Shown here: piece by piece, positions 1 to 8,384 of the stretch
Position numbering within the stretch: position 1 is the first letter of the stretch
How the letters are laid out: each line of letters begins with the position of its first letter
From: Candidatus Onthocola gallistercoris
GTDB lineage: Bacteria > Bacillota > Clostridia > Lachnospirales > Lachnospiraceae
DNA length: 59,574 bases
Direction: 5' to 3'
Assembly (NCBI GenBank): GCA_018715345.1
Contig: DVLT01000031.1
Coordinates: 1-59,574, forward strand
Position numbers and translations under genes: made by a program
The notes under the pieces: generated by a model
Seen by the model: the letters and a program-made list of their open reading frames with translations, nothing else
Told to the model about the DNA's origin: nothing
Database searches by the model: none

Positions 1-53
1 AGAGCAGAGGACTGAAAATCCTCGTGTCACTGGTTCGATTCCGGTTCTGGGCA
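1..53 (+). tRNA. tRNA-Phe (GAA), 5' end outside window
   Basis: The window opens inside this tRNA, so the acceptor 5' strand and most of the D arm are missing. The anticodon stem pairs 7-11 with 19-23 around a seven-base loop whose middle bases 14-16 read GAA, which decodes Phe codons. The T arm (29-33 with 41-45) has the usual TTCGATT loop. The 3' acceptor strand is 46-52 and the discriminator base is A53. CCA is not encoded, so it must be added after transcription. Confidence 0.93.
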
Positions 54-57
54 TGAT

Positions 58-130
58 GGGGTATTAGCTCAGTCGGTAGAGCACTTGACTTTTAATCAAG
101 TTGTCCGGGGTTCGAATCCCCGATGCCTCA
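58..130 (+). tRNA. tRNA-Lys (TTT)
   Basis: A complete tRNA. The acceptor strand GGGGTAT (58-64) pairs with ATGCCTC (123-129), with the discriminator A at 130. The anticodon loop CTTTTAA carries TTT (Lys) on a CTTGA/TCAAG stem, and the T arm is CGGGG-TTCGAAT-CCCCG. It lies four bases after tRNA-Phe, so both are probably cut from one transcript. CCA is not encoded. Confidence 0.97.
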
Positions 131-132
131 TA

Positions 133-167
133 AAAAGCTTTGAGTCCGTTCAAAGCTTTTTTTTTTA
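133..167 (+). terminator. Intrinsic terminator after the tRNA pair
   Basis: AAAAGCTTTGA and TTCAAAGCTTTT form a hairpin around a five-base loop, followed by a long T run. It ends the tRNA transcript two bases after tRNA-Lys. Confidence 0.85.
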
Positions 168-175
168 TAAACAAT

Positions 176-204
176 TTCCATATAATGTGAAAATATAGTA
201 TAAT
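176..204 (+). promoter_or_regulatory. Possible sigma-A promoter of pyk
   Basis: TATAAT at 199-204 has a weak -35 candidate (TTCCAT, 176-181) at 17 bases. A second TATAAT lies at 181-186. It is about 50 bases upstream of the pyruvate kinase start and just after the tRNA terminator, which suits a promoter, but the -35 is poor. Confidence 0.4.
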
Positions 205-256
205 AAATCTTAGCTTGGTAAACCCATTATATGAATCTTGATTATGGAGGAAATTT

Positions 257-1996
257 ATGAGAAAAACAAAGATTATCTGTACATTGGGACCTGCATCGGA
301 AAATGAAGAGGTATTAAGAAAATTGATCATAGAAGGTATGGATGTGGCCAGGTTTAATTTTTCCCATGGCTCACATGAAGAACAGAAGGTAAAGCTGGAA
401 CGGCTCGTCCGGTTAAGAGAAGAACTCCAGATGCCGGTGGCGGCGCTGTTGGATACAAAGGGACCAGAGATCCGTCTGGGCACTTTTGCAGACGGTCCAG
501 TGAAGTTAAAACGGGGCAATAAATTTACTTTGACAACCCGGGATGTCCCTGGCAATGAGGGGATTGTTTCGGTATCCTTTAAAGATCTGCCAAAAGATCT
601 CCAGGTGGGAGACAGAGTTTTGATCGATGATGGCCTGGTGGAATTGGTCGTGGACGAAGTGGATGAGACGGATATTCATTGTACTGTCAGCAACGCCGGC
701 GTGGTTTCTGACAAAAAGGGTGTTAATGTTCCGAATGTAAAGGTTTCCATGCCTTTTATCAGTGAGCAGGATTATAAGGACATCTGCTTTGGCATTGAGA
801 ATAACTTTGATTTCATCGCAGCGTCCTTTACACGGACAGCGGATGACATTCTGGAAATCCGTCGTATATTGGAAAAGAAAAAGTGCCATTCCATCAATAT
901 CATCGCCAAGATCGAGAATATGCAGGGTGTGGACAATATTGACGATATTATCCGTGTTGCAGATGGTATCATGATCGCCAGAGGAGACATGGGTGTGGAG
1001 ATCCCGCTGGAAGAAGTTCCTGTTATCCAGAAAAAGATCATCCGAAAGGTTTATGAGGCGGGTAAACAGGTTATCACAGCGACTCAGATGCTGGATTCCA
1101 TGATGAAGAATCCGCGGCCCACGCGAGCAGAGGCAACAGATGTGGCCAATGCCATATATGATGGCACAAGCGCCATTATGTTGTCTGGAGAGACAGCTGC
1201 TGGTATGTATCCAGTGGAAGCATTAAAGACAATGGTCAAGATCGCCACCCGTACGGAAAAAGATATCAATTATGAACGCCGGTTCAGAGAGTTTGAAGGG
1301 GGCAGGAGAATTGACGCCACCAATGCCATTTCCCATGCAACCTGTACAACAAGTATGGATCTGAAGGCATCGGCCATCATCACGGTAACTAAATCCGGCG
1401 GAACAGCCAGGATGATCTCAAAATATCGTCCCACCTGTCCGATCATCGCATGTGCCATGACAGATAATGTCTGCCGCCAGCTTAACCTTTCATGGGGTGT
1501 GCGTCCGCTCGTCATCGAAGAAAAGAAAAGTACCGATGATCTGTTCAATCATGCCGTGGATATGGCCCAGGCAAAAGGATATGTGAAACAGGGGGATGTG
1601 GTGGTCATCACAGCAGGTGTGCCCCTTGGTATTTCCGGAACAACGAATATGATCAAAGTTCATGTCGTGGGTCATATTTTGGCCACAGGGAATGGTATAA
1701 ACAAGAGAAAAACCTGTGCCAGACTTTGTGTCTGTAAGACAAAGGAAGACTTGATCAATCAATACAAATCCGGTGATATCATTGTTATTTCTGAAACCGA
1801 TAATAAGATGATGGAACAGATCAAGACAGCATCGGGAATTGTGGTTGAGGATAAAAATGAGAACGGACATGCAGTTACAGTCGGTCTCAGTCTGGATATA
1901 CCGGTCATCATTGGTGTGGATAATGCCACAGACATTTTGAAAACAGGAGCTGTAGTGACGATAGACAGTGAAAATGGGGTTATTGTAGCTGGCTGA
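257..1996 (+). CDS. pyk: Pyruvate kinase with C-terminal PEP-utilizer-like domain
   Basis: This enzyme transfers phosphate from phosphoenolpyruvate to ADP, the last ATP-forming step of glycolysis, in the cytoplasm. The N-terminus (MRKTKIICTLGPAS) and the segments ARFNFSHG, LLDTKGPEIRLG, IIAKIEN, IARGDMGVE, TATQMLDSM and PTRAEATDVANAI are the classic active-site blocks. At 579 residues it is about 100 longer than the basic enzyme. The extra C-terminal part (from about residue 475) resembles the PEP-utilizer mobile domain attached to Bacillus-type pyruvate kinases; that domain carries no known catalysis there. The Shine-Dalgarno GGAGG lies seven bases before the ATG. No partner gene of glycolysis is adjacent. 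Confidence 0.97.
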   Translation: MRKTKIICTLGPASENEEVLRKLIIEGMDVARFNFSHGSHEEQKVKLERLVRLREELQMPVAALLDTKGPEIRLGTFADGPVKLKRGNKFTLTTRDVPGNEGIVSVSFKDLPKDLQVGDRVLIDDGLVELVVDEVDETDIHCTVSNAGVVSDKKGVNVPNVKVSMPFISEQDYKDICFGIENNFDFIAASFTRTADDILEIRRILEKKKCHSINIIAKIENMQGVDNIDDIIRVADGIMIARGDMGVEIPLEEVPVIQKKIIRKVYEAGKQVITATQMLDSMMKNPRPTRAEATDVANAIYDGTSAIMLSGETAAGMYPVEALKTMVKIATRTEKDINYERRFREFEGGRRIDATNAISHATCTTSMDLKASAIITVTKSGGTARMISKYRPTCPIIACAMTDNVCRQLNLSWGVRPLVIEEKKSTDDLFNHAVDMAQAKGYVKQGDVVVITAGVPLGISGTTNMIKVHVVGHILATGNGINKRKTCARLCVCKTKEDLINQYKSGDIIVISETDNKMMEQIKTASGIVVEDKNENGHAVTVGLSLDIPVIIGVDNATDILKTGAVVTIDSENGVIVAG

Positions 1997-2018
1997 TAAG
2001 ACACAGAGGGGGAAAAGC

Positions 2019-3092
2019 ATGAAAAAAGAAATACGTCAGAAATGTTTAAAAAAGAGATTACCAGCAATCGTCATCTGCTTGATCGCAGCATGCGTTTTGC
2101 TGGGATTATGGTTGCCTGATGTCCTTCTTTATTTTAGAGGGCCTCAGCAGCTTTCTGAATTAAGCGTGGATCAGCTGTCCGGCGCTTACGTGGAAGCGGA
2201 AATAAACGGGATTTATGACTGGTATGCACAGGATGTGGAGAGTTCTGGCAATGAGGATACCATTGTGGCTCGGGAGTATCTGATACCAGTAGGCGAGTAT
2301 GAATATATGAGTCTATATATGCCTCAAAAATATCTGGAAGAGGCAGACGCACTTATGGATCAGACTCAAAGTTATCTTATGGATCCCACATCGGAGATCA
2401 CAGGTTCCATGACAGTGACAGGAACCATCCTTCCCATGGAAGAAGAGAGTCTCCAGTATTATCATGAATATTTGGAATATGATGACATGGATGCGGAACT
2501 TCAGGAGTTATTCCTGCCCCTTTATCTGAGAGTGGATTATGTTAATACGACTCCGGTGAACACTCTGTTTTTCCTTGTAATAGCAGGTGTCATATTCTTG
2601 GCAGTTGCAGTGATCCTGATCGTTTTGACCATGACACGGGGCGGTCAAAAGGATATCAAAGCCGTTGCGGAAAAATCGGGCAATCCGGAAGTCTGTGAAG
2701 CCAGAATGGAGAATTTTTACAGCAGTATACCGGAGGTCAATGGTCTCCGTGCCGGGGGAGACTATATGATGTTCTGGACAGGGGCTTCCTTCCACGTACT
2801 TGAATCACCGAAGGTTCTTTGGGCATATGGTTCAAATACCACACATAAACTTTATGGAATCGTAAAAACAGGTGTTACAAGGCAGATCGTGATACGTACA
2901 GATGATGGAAAAACGTATAGTATGGTGATGAAATCCGAAGAGATGACCGAGGAGACATTGCAATATATACAAAATTCGGTCAAGCATGTGATCATCGGAT
3001 ATACAGATGAATTGGCCCAACTCTTTAAAACAGATATAGAACGATTTAAACAGTTATGCCGACAAAAAGAGCTTGAGCCAACGGAAGGATGA
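2019..3092 (+). CDS. Membrane protein of unknown function, two TM segments
   Basis: I do not recognise a function with confidence; it resembles uncharacterised Lachnospiraceae membrane proteins (perhaps the DUF6709 group, unverified). There is a basic N-terminus, a hydrophobic segment at about residues 14-36, an acidic extracytoplasmic stretch of roughly 140 residues, a second hydrophobic segment at about 180-204, then a soluble cytoplasmic domain of about 150 residues. GAGGGGG precedes the ATG at a good distance. It begins 22 bases after pyk and its last 20 bases overlap the downstream sigma-like gene in another frame, so the two are probably co-translated. That coupling makes a regulator/partner relation possible, but nothing identifies it as an anti-sigma factor. 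Confidence 0.7.
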   Translation: MKKEIRQKCLKKRLPAIVICLIAACVLLGLWLPDVLLYFRGPQQLSELSVDQLSGAYVEAEINGIYDWYAQDVESSGNEDTIVAREYLIPVGEYEYMSLYMPQKYLEEADALMDQTQSYLMDPTSEITGSMTVTGTILPMEEESLQYYHEYLEYDDMDAELQELFLPLYLRVDYVNTTPVNTLFFLVIAGVIFLAVAVILIVLTMTRGGQKDIKAVAEKSGNPEVCEARMENFYSSIPEVNGLRAGGDYMMFWTGASFHVLESPKVLWAYGSNTTHKLYGIVKTGVTRQIVIRTDDGKTYSMVMKSEEMTEETLQYIQNSVKHVIIGYTDELAQLFKTDIERFKQLCRQKELEPTEG

Positions 3093-3594
3093 TCGTGAAC
3101 AGCAGCGCCTTTGGGCAATCGCACTCATCGAAAGGATGGAGCCGAAGCTGATCCGTATCCTGCGGAAATGGACATCGGATATGTATTTGATCGAGGACGT
3201 GATGCTGGATACCTGGGAAATCATGCTGAAAAATATGCATACCGTGGAAAATCATCCCAATCCGGAAGGCTGGATCATAAAAGCTGCAAAGTACAATATG
3301 TGGAAAGCTCTGAAAAAGCAGCAGAATCAGTGGAAGAAGGAAACAGATATCCTGGAGATATTGGATAGTTATGCGGCAGATATCGCAGAGCAGGATGAAC
3401 ATTTTTACGATATGTATAAAGAAGTTTTGTCCCAAGAGGAGATGGAACTTCTGAAACTTATCTATGTTTATGAAGTGGACTATGAAACGACATCGAAATA
3501 TTTGGGTATAAAGCCGTCAGCTTGCCGAAAAAGAGCAGAGCGTATCCGAAAGAAACTTCAAAAATACTATAAGAATGATAAAATGGATCAGTAA
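3073..3594 (+). CDS. ECF-type sigma-70-like protein
   Basis: A 173-residue protein with the two-domain plan of extracytoplasmic-function sigma factors. A region-2-like part (about residues 25-85) includes a W-rich segment with EGWIIKAAKYNMW, a linker follows, and a region-4-like helix-turn-helix (about 115-165) includes the segment TSKYLGIKPSACRKRAERI. The frame opens at a TTG (3073) inside the preceding gene. The only Shine-Dalgarno-like sequence there is AGAG, so the start is weakly supported; an internal ATG at 3136 would remove 21 residues. The short acidic insert between domains is not diagnostic. It could control genes elsewhere in response to the upstream membrane protein; this is inference from the overlap. 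Confidence 0.75.
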   Translation: MSQRKDDREQQRLWAIALIERMEPKLIRILRKWTSDMYLIEDVMLDTWEIMLKNMHTVENHPNPEGWIIKAAKYNMWKALKKQQNQWKKETDILEILDSYAADIAEQDEHFYDMYKEVLSQEEMELLKLIYVYEVDYETTSKYLGIKPSACRKRAERIRKKLQKYYKNDKMDQ

Positions 3595-3596
3595 AA

Positions 3597-3645
3597 TCCC
3601 CCCATTGAAAGATCATGGTTTTTCAATGGGGGGACTTTTTGCTTT
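3597..3645 (+). terminator. Intrinsic terminator after the sigma-like gene
   Basis: The arms CCCCCCATTGAAA and TTTCAATGGGGGG enclose a short loop and are followed by ACTTTTT. It closes the pyk-side transcripts and faces the end of rubrerythrin on the other strand. Confidence 0.85.
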
Positions 3646-3706
3646 TTATAGACGAATGATAGCTATTTTACATGAATATTGTAGCAGCGGTCAACGGTCC
3701 GCAGTA

Positions 3707-4243
3707 TCAATAATTTGTGCTTCTCAGTTCAAAATAGGACTGGGGATGCGCGCAAACCGGACATACTTCCGGAGCTTTCGGTCCAACGTGGATGTGTCCG
3801 CAATTGGAGCACTGCCAGATCATATCGCCATCGCGGGAGAATACAAGACCGCCTTCAATATTGGCCAGTAATTTACGATAGCGTTCTTCATGTTCTTTTT
3901 CAATGGCAGCCACACCATCAAAGAGATCAGCGATATGGTCAAAGCCTTCTTCACGGGCTTCTTTAGCAAACTGAGCATACATATCTGTCCACTCATAGTT
4001 TTCTCCGGCTGCGGCATCAGCCAGATTGGCTTCTGTGGACGGCATACCATCGTGGAGCAGCTTAAACCAGATTTTAGCGTGTTCTTTTTCGTTCAGAGCG
4101 GTTTCCTCAAATAATTTTCCGATCTGCACGTAGCCGTCTTTTTTTGCCTTGCTCGCATAATAAAGATATTTGGTGTGTGCCTGAGATTCACCGGAAAATG
4201 CTGTCATCAAGTTAGCTGCTGTTTTTGAACCTTTAAGTTCCAT
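3707..4243 (-). CDS. rbr: Rubrerythrin
   Basis: A cytoplasmic non-haem iron peroxidase that reduces hydrogen peroxide with electrons passed through its own rubredoxin-type centre; it protects anaerobes from oxygen. The N-terminal ferritin-like four-helix domain carries the di-iron ligands in [20 protein letters not shown] and [12 protein letters not shown]. The C-terminal rubredoxin-like domain holds the Cys4 iron site in [10 protein letters not shown] and CPVCAHPQ. The length of 178 residues is typical for the two-domain form. AAGGAGGG lies just before the ATG. It has its own promoter and an operator-like palindrome (see the entry upstream), so it is not dependent on the murE transcript. Confidence 0.96.
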   Translation of the reverse strand: MELKGSKTAANLMTAFSGESQAHTKYLYYASKAKKDGYVQIGKLFEETALNEKEHAKIWFKLLHDGMPSTEANLADAAAGENYEWTDMYAQFAKEAREEGFDHIADLFDGVAAIEKEHEERYRKLLANIEGGLVFSRDGDMIWQCSNCGHIHVGPKAPEVCPVCAHPQSYFELRSTNY

Positions 4244-4264
4244 ACAAAACCCTCCTTTTAAAAT

Positions 4265-4319
4265 AGTAATAATTACTGTTATTAAGATAAATGATACCCG
4301 CTTTTATCCGGGTTGTCAA
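4265..4319 (-). promoter_or_regulatory. rbr promoter with PerR-like palindromic operator
   Basis: On the minus strand TTGACA (4314-4319) and TATCAT (4291-4296) are 17 bases apart, an excellent sigma-A promoter. The perfect palindrome AGTAAT-A-ATTACT (4265-4277) follows just downstream of the expected start point. Its shape (arms of A/T around one central base) resembles the PerR box of Firmicutes, which controls rubrerythrin in related organisms, but only about 9 of 14 consensus bases match. Peroxide control is therefore inference. Confidence 0.7.
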
Positions 4320-4344
4320 GCGTTAAATAAAAGACAAATACTTA

Positions 4345-5811
4345 TCAGGATATAGGGGTTTCTTTTAAGATATCCGCGATCAGATCCCTTTCGTCCATGG
4401 GGTATTTAACCCCTTTGATCTCCTGATAATCTTCATGCCCCTTTCCTGCCAGCACGATCACATCGCCGTCCTCGGCATGGGTCATACAGTAGCGGATCGC
4501 TTCCTTTCTGTCCGGAATGGTGATATATTTGCCGGGGCCCTTCTTAACACCAACAAGGATATCTTCTATGATGGCCATAGGCTCTTCAAATCGGGGATTA
4601 TCCGAAGTGACGACAGTCAGATCAGCCAGCTTTGAAGAAATCTCGCCCATCTCGAACCGACGGTGGGGATCCCTGTTACCGCCACAGCCGAATACGCTGA
4701 CCAGACGCTTGGGATGGTACTCTTTTAGAGACAGAAGAAGGCTTTCCAGAGCCATGGCATTGTGGGCATAGTCGATCATCAATGTGAACCGGGGGGATAT
4801 GGGGATGATCTCCACACGGCCCTTTACACGGACATCTTTCAGGGCGCTCTGTATGGCGGAGGCTTCCACACCGAAGTTCAGGCAGATGGCGATGGCGGTC
4901 AGCGAATTATAGACGCTGAACTTGCCCGGAATGTCGATTTCCACAGGCATGGAAAGTTTTCCTTCCAGTTGATAGGTCACGCCAAGGCAGCCGGGCTTGT
5001 GGAGCAGCTGGATATCTTTAGCCCATAAGTCATTTTTATCGGACAGACCGAAGGTTTCCACATCGCAAGTATGTCCTTCAAGCATCCGGTCCAGATGCGG
5101 ATCATCGCCGTTGAATATACCGTGGCGGCACTGCTTAAAAAGCATGGCTTTGCAGCGGGCATAGTCGTCAAAATCTTTATGTTCATTGGGGCCGATGTGG
5201 TCCGGTTCCAGGTTGGTAAATATGCCATAGTCAAAGGTGAAACCGGATACCCGGTGGAGCATAAGTCCCTGGGAGGAGACTTCCATGACCACACTGTCAC
5301 AGCCGGCATCCACCATTTCACGGAAATATTGTTGGACGATATAAGATTCAGGGGTTGTATTGGAAGCTTTGATGACCTTATCACCGATGATCGTTTCGAT
5401 CGTGCCGATCAGGCCGGTCTTGAAGCCGGATTTTTCCAATATGGAGCGGACCATGTAGGCGGTGGTCGTTTTGCCTTTGGTGCCGGTAATACCGATGGTC
5501 TTGAGTTTTTCCGCCGGATAGTCAAAATAAGCGGCAGACATAAAGGCAAGCGCTTTGCGGGTGTTGTTTACTTTGATGACTGTCACATGTTCCGGCGCAG
5601 TCACATCTTTTTCAACAACGACGGCTGCGGCCCCTTTTTCAATGACTTCCGGTATAAACTCATGGGCATCCCGTACCGAACCGCTGATACAGACAAAAAC
5701 GGAACCTTCATGGACCTTTCTGGAATCGTATAACAGATCGGTGATATCTGTGTCCGTTGATCCCTGAATACAGGTAAAATTCAGATGTTCAAGTAGTTTT
5801 GATAATTTCAT
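4345..5811 (-). CDS. murE: UDP-MurNAc-tripeptide synthetase, meso-DAP-adding MurE
   Basis: Cytoplasmic ligase that adds the third residue to the peptidoglycan stem peptide using ATP. The P-loop is ITGTKGKTTTAYM (about residues 107-119), the Mur-ligase lysine that is carbamylated lies in YARCKAMLF, and the C-terminal domain has DYAHNAMALE and FGCGGNRDPHRR. The SDNPRFEEP segment has the DNPR box that marks enzymes using meso-diaminopimelate rather than lysine, which agrees with dapF next door. A TTG at 5820 would add three residues, but the ATG at 5811 is the more usual choice, with AAAGGA upstream. It follows dapF by about 30 bases on the same strand, so the two are probably one operon. Confidence 0.96.
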   Translation of the reverse strand: MKLSKLLEHLNFTCIQGSTDTDITDLLYDSRKVHEGSVFVCISGSVRDAHEFIPEVIEKGAAAVVVEKDVTAPEHVTVIKVNNTRKALAFMSAAYFDYPAEKLKTIGITGTKGKTTTAYMVRSILEKSGFKTGLIGTIETIIGDKVIKASNTTPESYIVQQYFREMVDAGCDSVVMEVSSQGLMLHRVSGFTFDYGIFTNLEPDHIGPNEHKDFDDYARCKAMLFKQCRHGIFNGDDPHLDRMLEGHTCDVETFGLSDKNDLWAKDIQLLHKPGCLGVTYQLEGKLSMPVEIDIPGKFSVYNSLTAIAICLNFGVEASAIQSALKDVRVKGRVEIIPISPRFTLMIDYAHNAMALESLLLSLKEYHPKRLVSVFGCGGNRDPHRRFEMGEISSKLADLTVVTSDNPRFEEPMAIIEDILVGVKKGPGKYITIPDRKEAIRYCMTHAEDGDVIVLAGKGHEDYQEIKGVKYPMDERDLIADILKETPIS

Positions 5812-5844
5812 ATGCTCCAATATCCTTTCTGTTATAAACGGTTT

Positions 5845-6684
5845 TCACTCAGCTATATCGATCTCACCGCTGAACACTTCCACTGCAGGCCCTGTCATAA
5901 ATACCGTGTTCTCATCCTGATCATATTTGATGAAAAGGTCTCCGCCAAGCAGGTGGACGGTCACTTCATTGTCCGTTTTGTCGTTCAGGACACAAGCCAC
6001 GACAGAAGCGCAGGCGCCGGTTCCACAGGCCAGTGTTTCTCCGGATCCCCTTTCCCAGACACGCATGTTGATATTTTTACGATCCAGGACCTGAACAAAT
6101 TCGGTATTGACATGTTCCGGGAACATGGGATGTTTTTCAAACACCGGTCCCATATTCCATATATCCATATGCTCGGTGTCCTCCACAAAAACAACGGCAT
6201 GGGGATTGCCCATGGACACACAGGTCATATGCCAAAGACTGCCATCTGCCTGGATAGGTTCATTGATGATCAGGTCTTTGTCAATATTGACAGGGATATC
6301 TTTTCCTCTAAAAACAGGTTTCCCCATATCTACGGTAACATTCGCCACTTTACCGTTTTCCACGGAAAGATCCAGATATTTGATGCCTGCGAGGGTTTCC
6401 AGGGTGATATGGGTCTTGTCCGTCAGATGATGATCATAGACATATTTTGCGATACAGCGGACGCCGTTGCCGCACATTTTACCTTCCGAACCGTCCATGT
6501 TATACATGGCCATACGGAAGTCGGCTTTGTCAGAAGGATATATAAGGATAAGACCGTCGGAACCAATGCCAAAGTGGCGGTCGCTTAAACGGATAGCCAG
6601 TTCTCTTGGATGGTGAACGGTTTCCTCAAAGCAGTTTACATAAATATAGTCATTGCCGCAGCCGTGCATCTTCGTAAATTTCAT
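5845..6684 (-). CDS. dapF: Diaminopimelate epimerase
   Basis: Converts LL- to meso-diaminopimelate, the direct precursor for MurE and for lysine. It is a cofactor-free racemase with two catalytic cysteines, seen here in KMCGNGVRC and LACGTGACAS. The N-terminal MHGCGNDYIYV and the segments FGIGSDGL and MGNPHAVVFV are family signatures. The 279-residue length is normal. The Shine-Dalgarno TGGAGG stands close to the ATG. The gene starts from its own promoter in the divergent region shared with metF and probably reads through into murE, pairing synthesis of meso-DAP with its use. Confidence 0.96.
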   Translation of the reverse strand: MKFTKMHGCGNDYIYVNCFEETVHHPRELAIRLSDRHFGIGSDGLILIYPSDKADFRMAMYNMDGSEGKMCGNGVRCIAKYVYDHHLTDKTHITLETLAGIKYLDLSVENGKVANVTVDMGKPVFRGKDIPVNIDKDLIINEPIQADGSLWHMTCVSMGNPHAVVFVEDTEHMDIWNMGPVFEKHPMFPEHVNTEFVQVLDRKNINMRVWERGSGETLACGTGACASVVACVLNDKTDNEVTVHLLGGDLFIKYDQDENTVFMTGPAVEVFSGEIDIAE

Positions 6685-6717
6685 TATATTACCTCCAGAG
6701 AAATTAACTTTTTCATT

Positions 6718-6746
6718 ATTATACTATGCTTTTTTGAATAATCCAA
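6718..6746 (-). promoter_or_regulatory. dapF promoter
   Basis: Minus-strand TTGGAT (6741-6746) and TATAAT (6718-6723) are separated by exactly 17 bases. The expected start point is about 25 bases before the dapF ATG. Confidence 0.75.
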
Positions 6747-6753
6747 TGGATTG

Positions 6754-6782
6754 TTGAAAAAACAGGTGGGTGAGGCTATAAT
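6754..6782 (+). promoter_or_regulatory. metF-metH operon promoter
   Basis: TTGAAA (6754-6759) and TATAAT (6777-6782) are separated by exactly 17 bases, divergent from the dapF promoter with only seven bases between the two -35 hexamers. I see no S-box or cobalamin riboswitch in the short leader. Confidence 0.8.
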
Positions 6783-6817
6783 AAAAAAGATTAAAAATAG
6801 CAGGAGGAGTGAAAGAT

Positions 6818-7696
6818 ATGAACATAAGCAGATTATTTGACAGCAAGAAAGTGATCTATTCACTGGAAGTATTCCCCCCGAAAAAAACAACATCTATCGA
6901 TACGATTTACAATACCCTTTATGGTCTCCGCGGCCTTCGCCCGGATTTCATAAGTGTCACATATGGGGCAGGCGGTTCCCCCTCACAGAAGCAGAAAACC
7001 TGTGAGATCGCTTCCATGATCCGGAGTGAATACGGTATTGAGCCGGTGAGCCATCTCACCTGTGTGGGATCGACAAAAGAGAGCGTGCGTTCATTTCTGG
7101 ATCAGCTGAAGGCCTCCGGCGTATCCAACGTGCTGGCGCTGAGAGGGGATAAGACGCCGGAAAATGATGTGATCGATTTTAAACATGCGGATGATCTGAC
7201 CCGTTTTATCCGGGAATACGATGACAGTTTCAATGTGATCGGAGCCTGCTATCCGGAAGGCCACTGTGAAGCGGCTTCCCTGGACGAAGATATTGAAAAT
7301 CTGAAACGGAAGGTGGATGCGGGAGCAACTCATCTCATATCCCAGCTTTTCTTTGACAATGGTCAATTCTACAATTTCATGGATAAAGTGGAAAAAGCAG
7401 GTATCCGCGTCCCCATTGAAGCAGGGATCATGCCGGTGGTGAACAAGTCCCAGATCGAACGGACGGTGTCCATGTGCGGCGCAAGTTTCCCTATGAAATT
7501 TTCAAAGATGATCAATAAATACGCGGATGATCCCACAGCGCTAAAAGATGCGGGGATTGCCTTTGCAACAGAACAGATCATCGATCTGATCAATAATGAT
7601 GTGCGGGGAATCCATCTTTACACCATGAACCGGGTGGAAGTGGCAACCCGGATCACGGAAAGCATTTCCAATATACTGACAAGCTGCAATAAATGA
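6818..7696 (+). CDS. metF: 5,10-Methylenetetrahydrofolate reductase
   Basis: Makes 5-methyltetrahydrofolate, the methyl donor used by the methionine synthase two genes downstream. The TIM-barrel flavoprotein signatures are visible: YSLEVFPPK near the N-terminus, FISVTYGAGGS, LALRGDKP-like LALRGDKTPEN, GACYPEGHCEA, SQLFFDN and IEAGIMPVVN. About 292 residues, usual for the bacterial enzyme without a regulatory domain. A GTG at 6809 is in frame, but AGGAGGAG is correctly spaced from the ATG at 6818. First gene of a three-gene operon with the MetH reactivation protein and MetH. Confidence 0.95.
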   Translation: MNISRLFDSKKVIYSLEVFPPKKTTSIDTIYNTLYGLRGLRPDFISVTYGAGGSPSQKQKTCEIASMIRSEYGIEPVSHLTCVGSTKESVRSFLDQLKASGVSNVLALRGDKTPENDVIDFKHADDLTRFIREYDDSFNVIGACYPEGHCEAASLDEDIENLKRKVDAGATHLISQLFFDNGQFYNFMDKVEKAGIRVPIEAGIMPVVNKSQIERTVSMCGASFPMKFSKMINKYADDPTALKDAGIAFATEQIIDLINNDVRGIHLYTMNRVEVATRITESISNILTSCNK

Positions 7697-7715
7697 TTTT
7701 CGGGAGATGTCCGAT

Positions 7716-8384
7716 ATGCTTGAACTATTGAATAAAAATGAGATCCTCAGATATCTGGGCTACAGACAGAATGGGCTTAATCAGCGGATCGAAGAACTGC
7801 TGGAACGGTGTATGGATGAAACCCGCCGTATATGCCAGGGAAAATACATATATAGAAGGTTTCCTGTAGTGTTTACAGATCAGGGTGTGGAGATTCCCGG
7901 GACGGGGATCTGCATGACGGGAAAAGATATACGGGATCATCTGGAAAGCTGCAGAGATGTGTATCTGTTGTGTGCGACCGCAGGTGTGGAATTGGATAAA
8001 AGGATCCGCCGATGGATGATCACTGAACCGGATGCGGGCGTGGTATTGGATGCATGCGGTATACAGGCGGTGGAGCAGATCGCGGATATGGCAGAGCGGG
8101 AGATAGAAAAAGCCGTTCAGGCGGAGGGAAAAAATATCACCTGGCGTTTCAGCCCAGGATACGGGGATATGCCCCTGGAGCTTCAGAGGGATTTTATACG
8201 TGTACTGGATACATATCGGAAGATCGGTGTCTCTTTAAGTGAAAGTTTTCTGATGATACCGAGTAAATCGGTGACCGCTGTCATCGGTGTGGCGGATACC
8301 GCAAGAGATAAAAGGAAAAATAAATGTGATCACTGCAATAACCGGGATAACTGTAGTTTCAGAAAGAGAGGCACGATATGTTAG
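7716..8384 (+). CDS. Free-standing methionine synthase reactivation domain protein
   Basis: It corresponds to the C-terminal AdoMet-binding activation domain that in E. coli MetH is fused to the enzyme and remethylates oxidised cobalamin. The segment RFSPGYGDMPLELQ matches the characteristic RxxPGYG motif of that domain. The C-terminus is rich in cysteine (KCDHCNNRDNC and a final Cys), as in clostridial stand-alone versions, which may hold a metal centre; that role is inference. GGGAG favours the ATG at 7716 over the one at 7707, which has no room for a ribosome site. The gene overlaps metH by seven bases, and metH here lacks this domain, so the two supply one split enzyme. Confidence 0.9.
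   Translation: MLELLNKNEILRYLGYRQNGLNQRIEELLERCMDETRRICQGKYIYRRFPVVFTDQGVEIPGTGICMTGKDIRDHLESCRDVYLLCATAGVELDKRIRRWMITEPDAGVVLDACGIQAVEQIADMAEREIEKAVQAEGKNITWRFSPGYGDMPLELQRDFIRVLDTYRKIGVSLSESFLMIPSKSVTAVIGVADTARDKRKNKCDHCNNRDNCSFRKRGTIC

Noticed and set aside
5071..5733. A 220-codon frame antisense to murE
   Set aside because: murE has all Mur-ligase motifs, and the antisense product has no recognisable feature.
6783..6817. A SAM or cobalamin riboswitch before metF
   Set aside because: Only about 30 bases lie between the predicted start point and the gene, too few for either aptamer.
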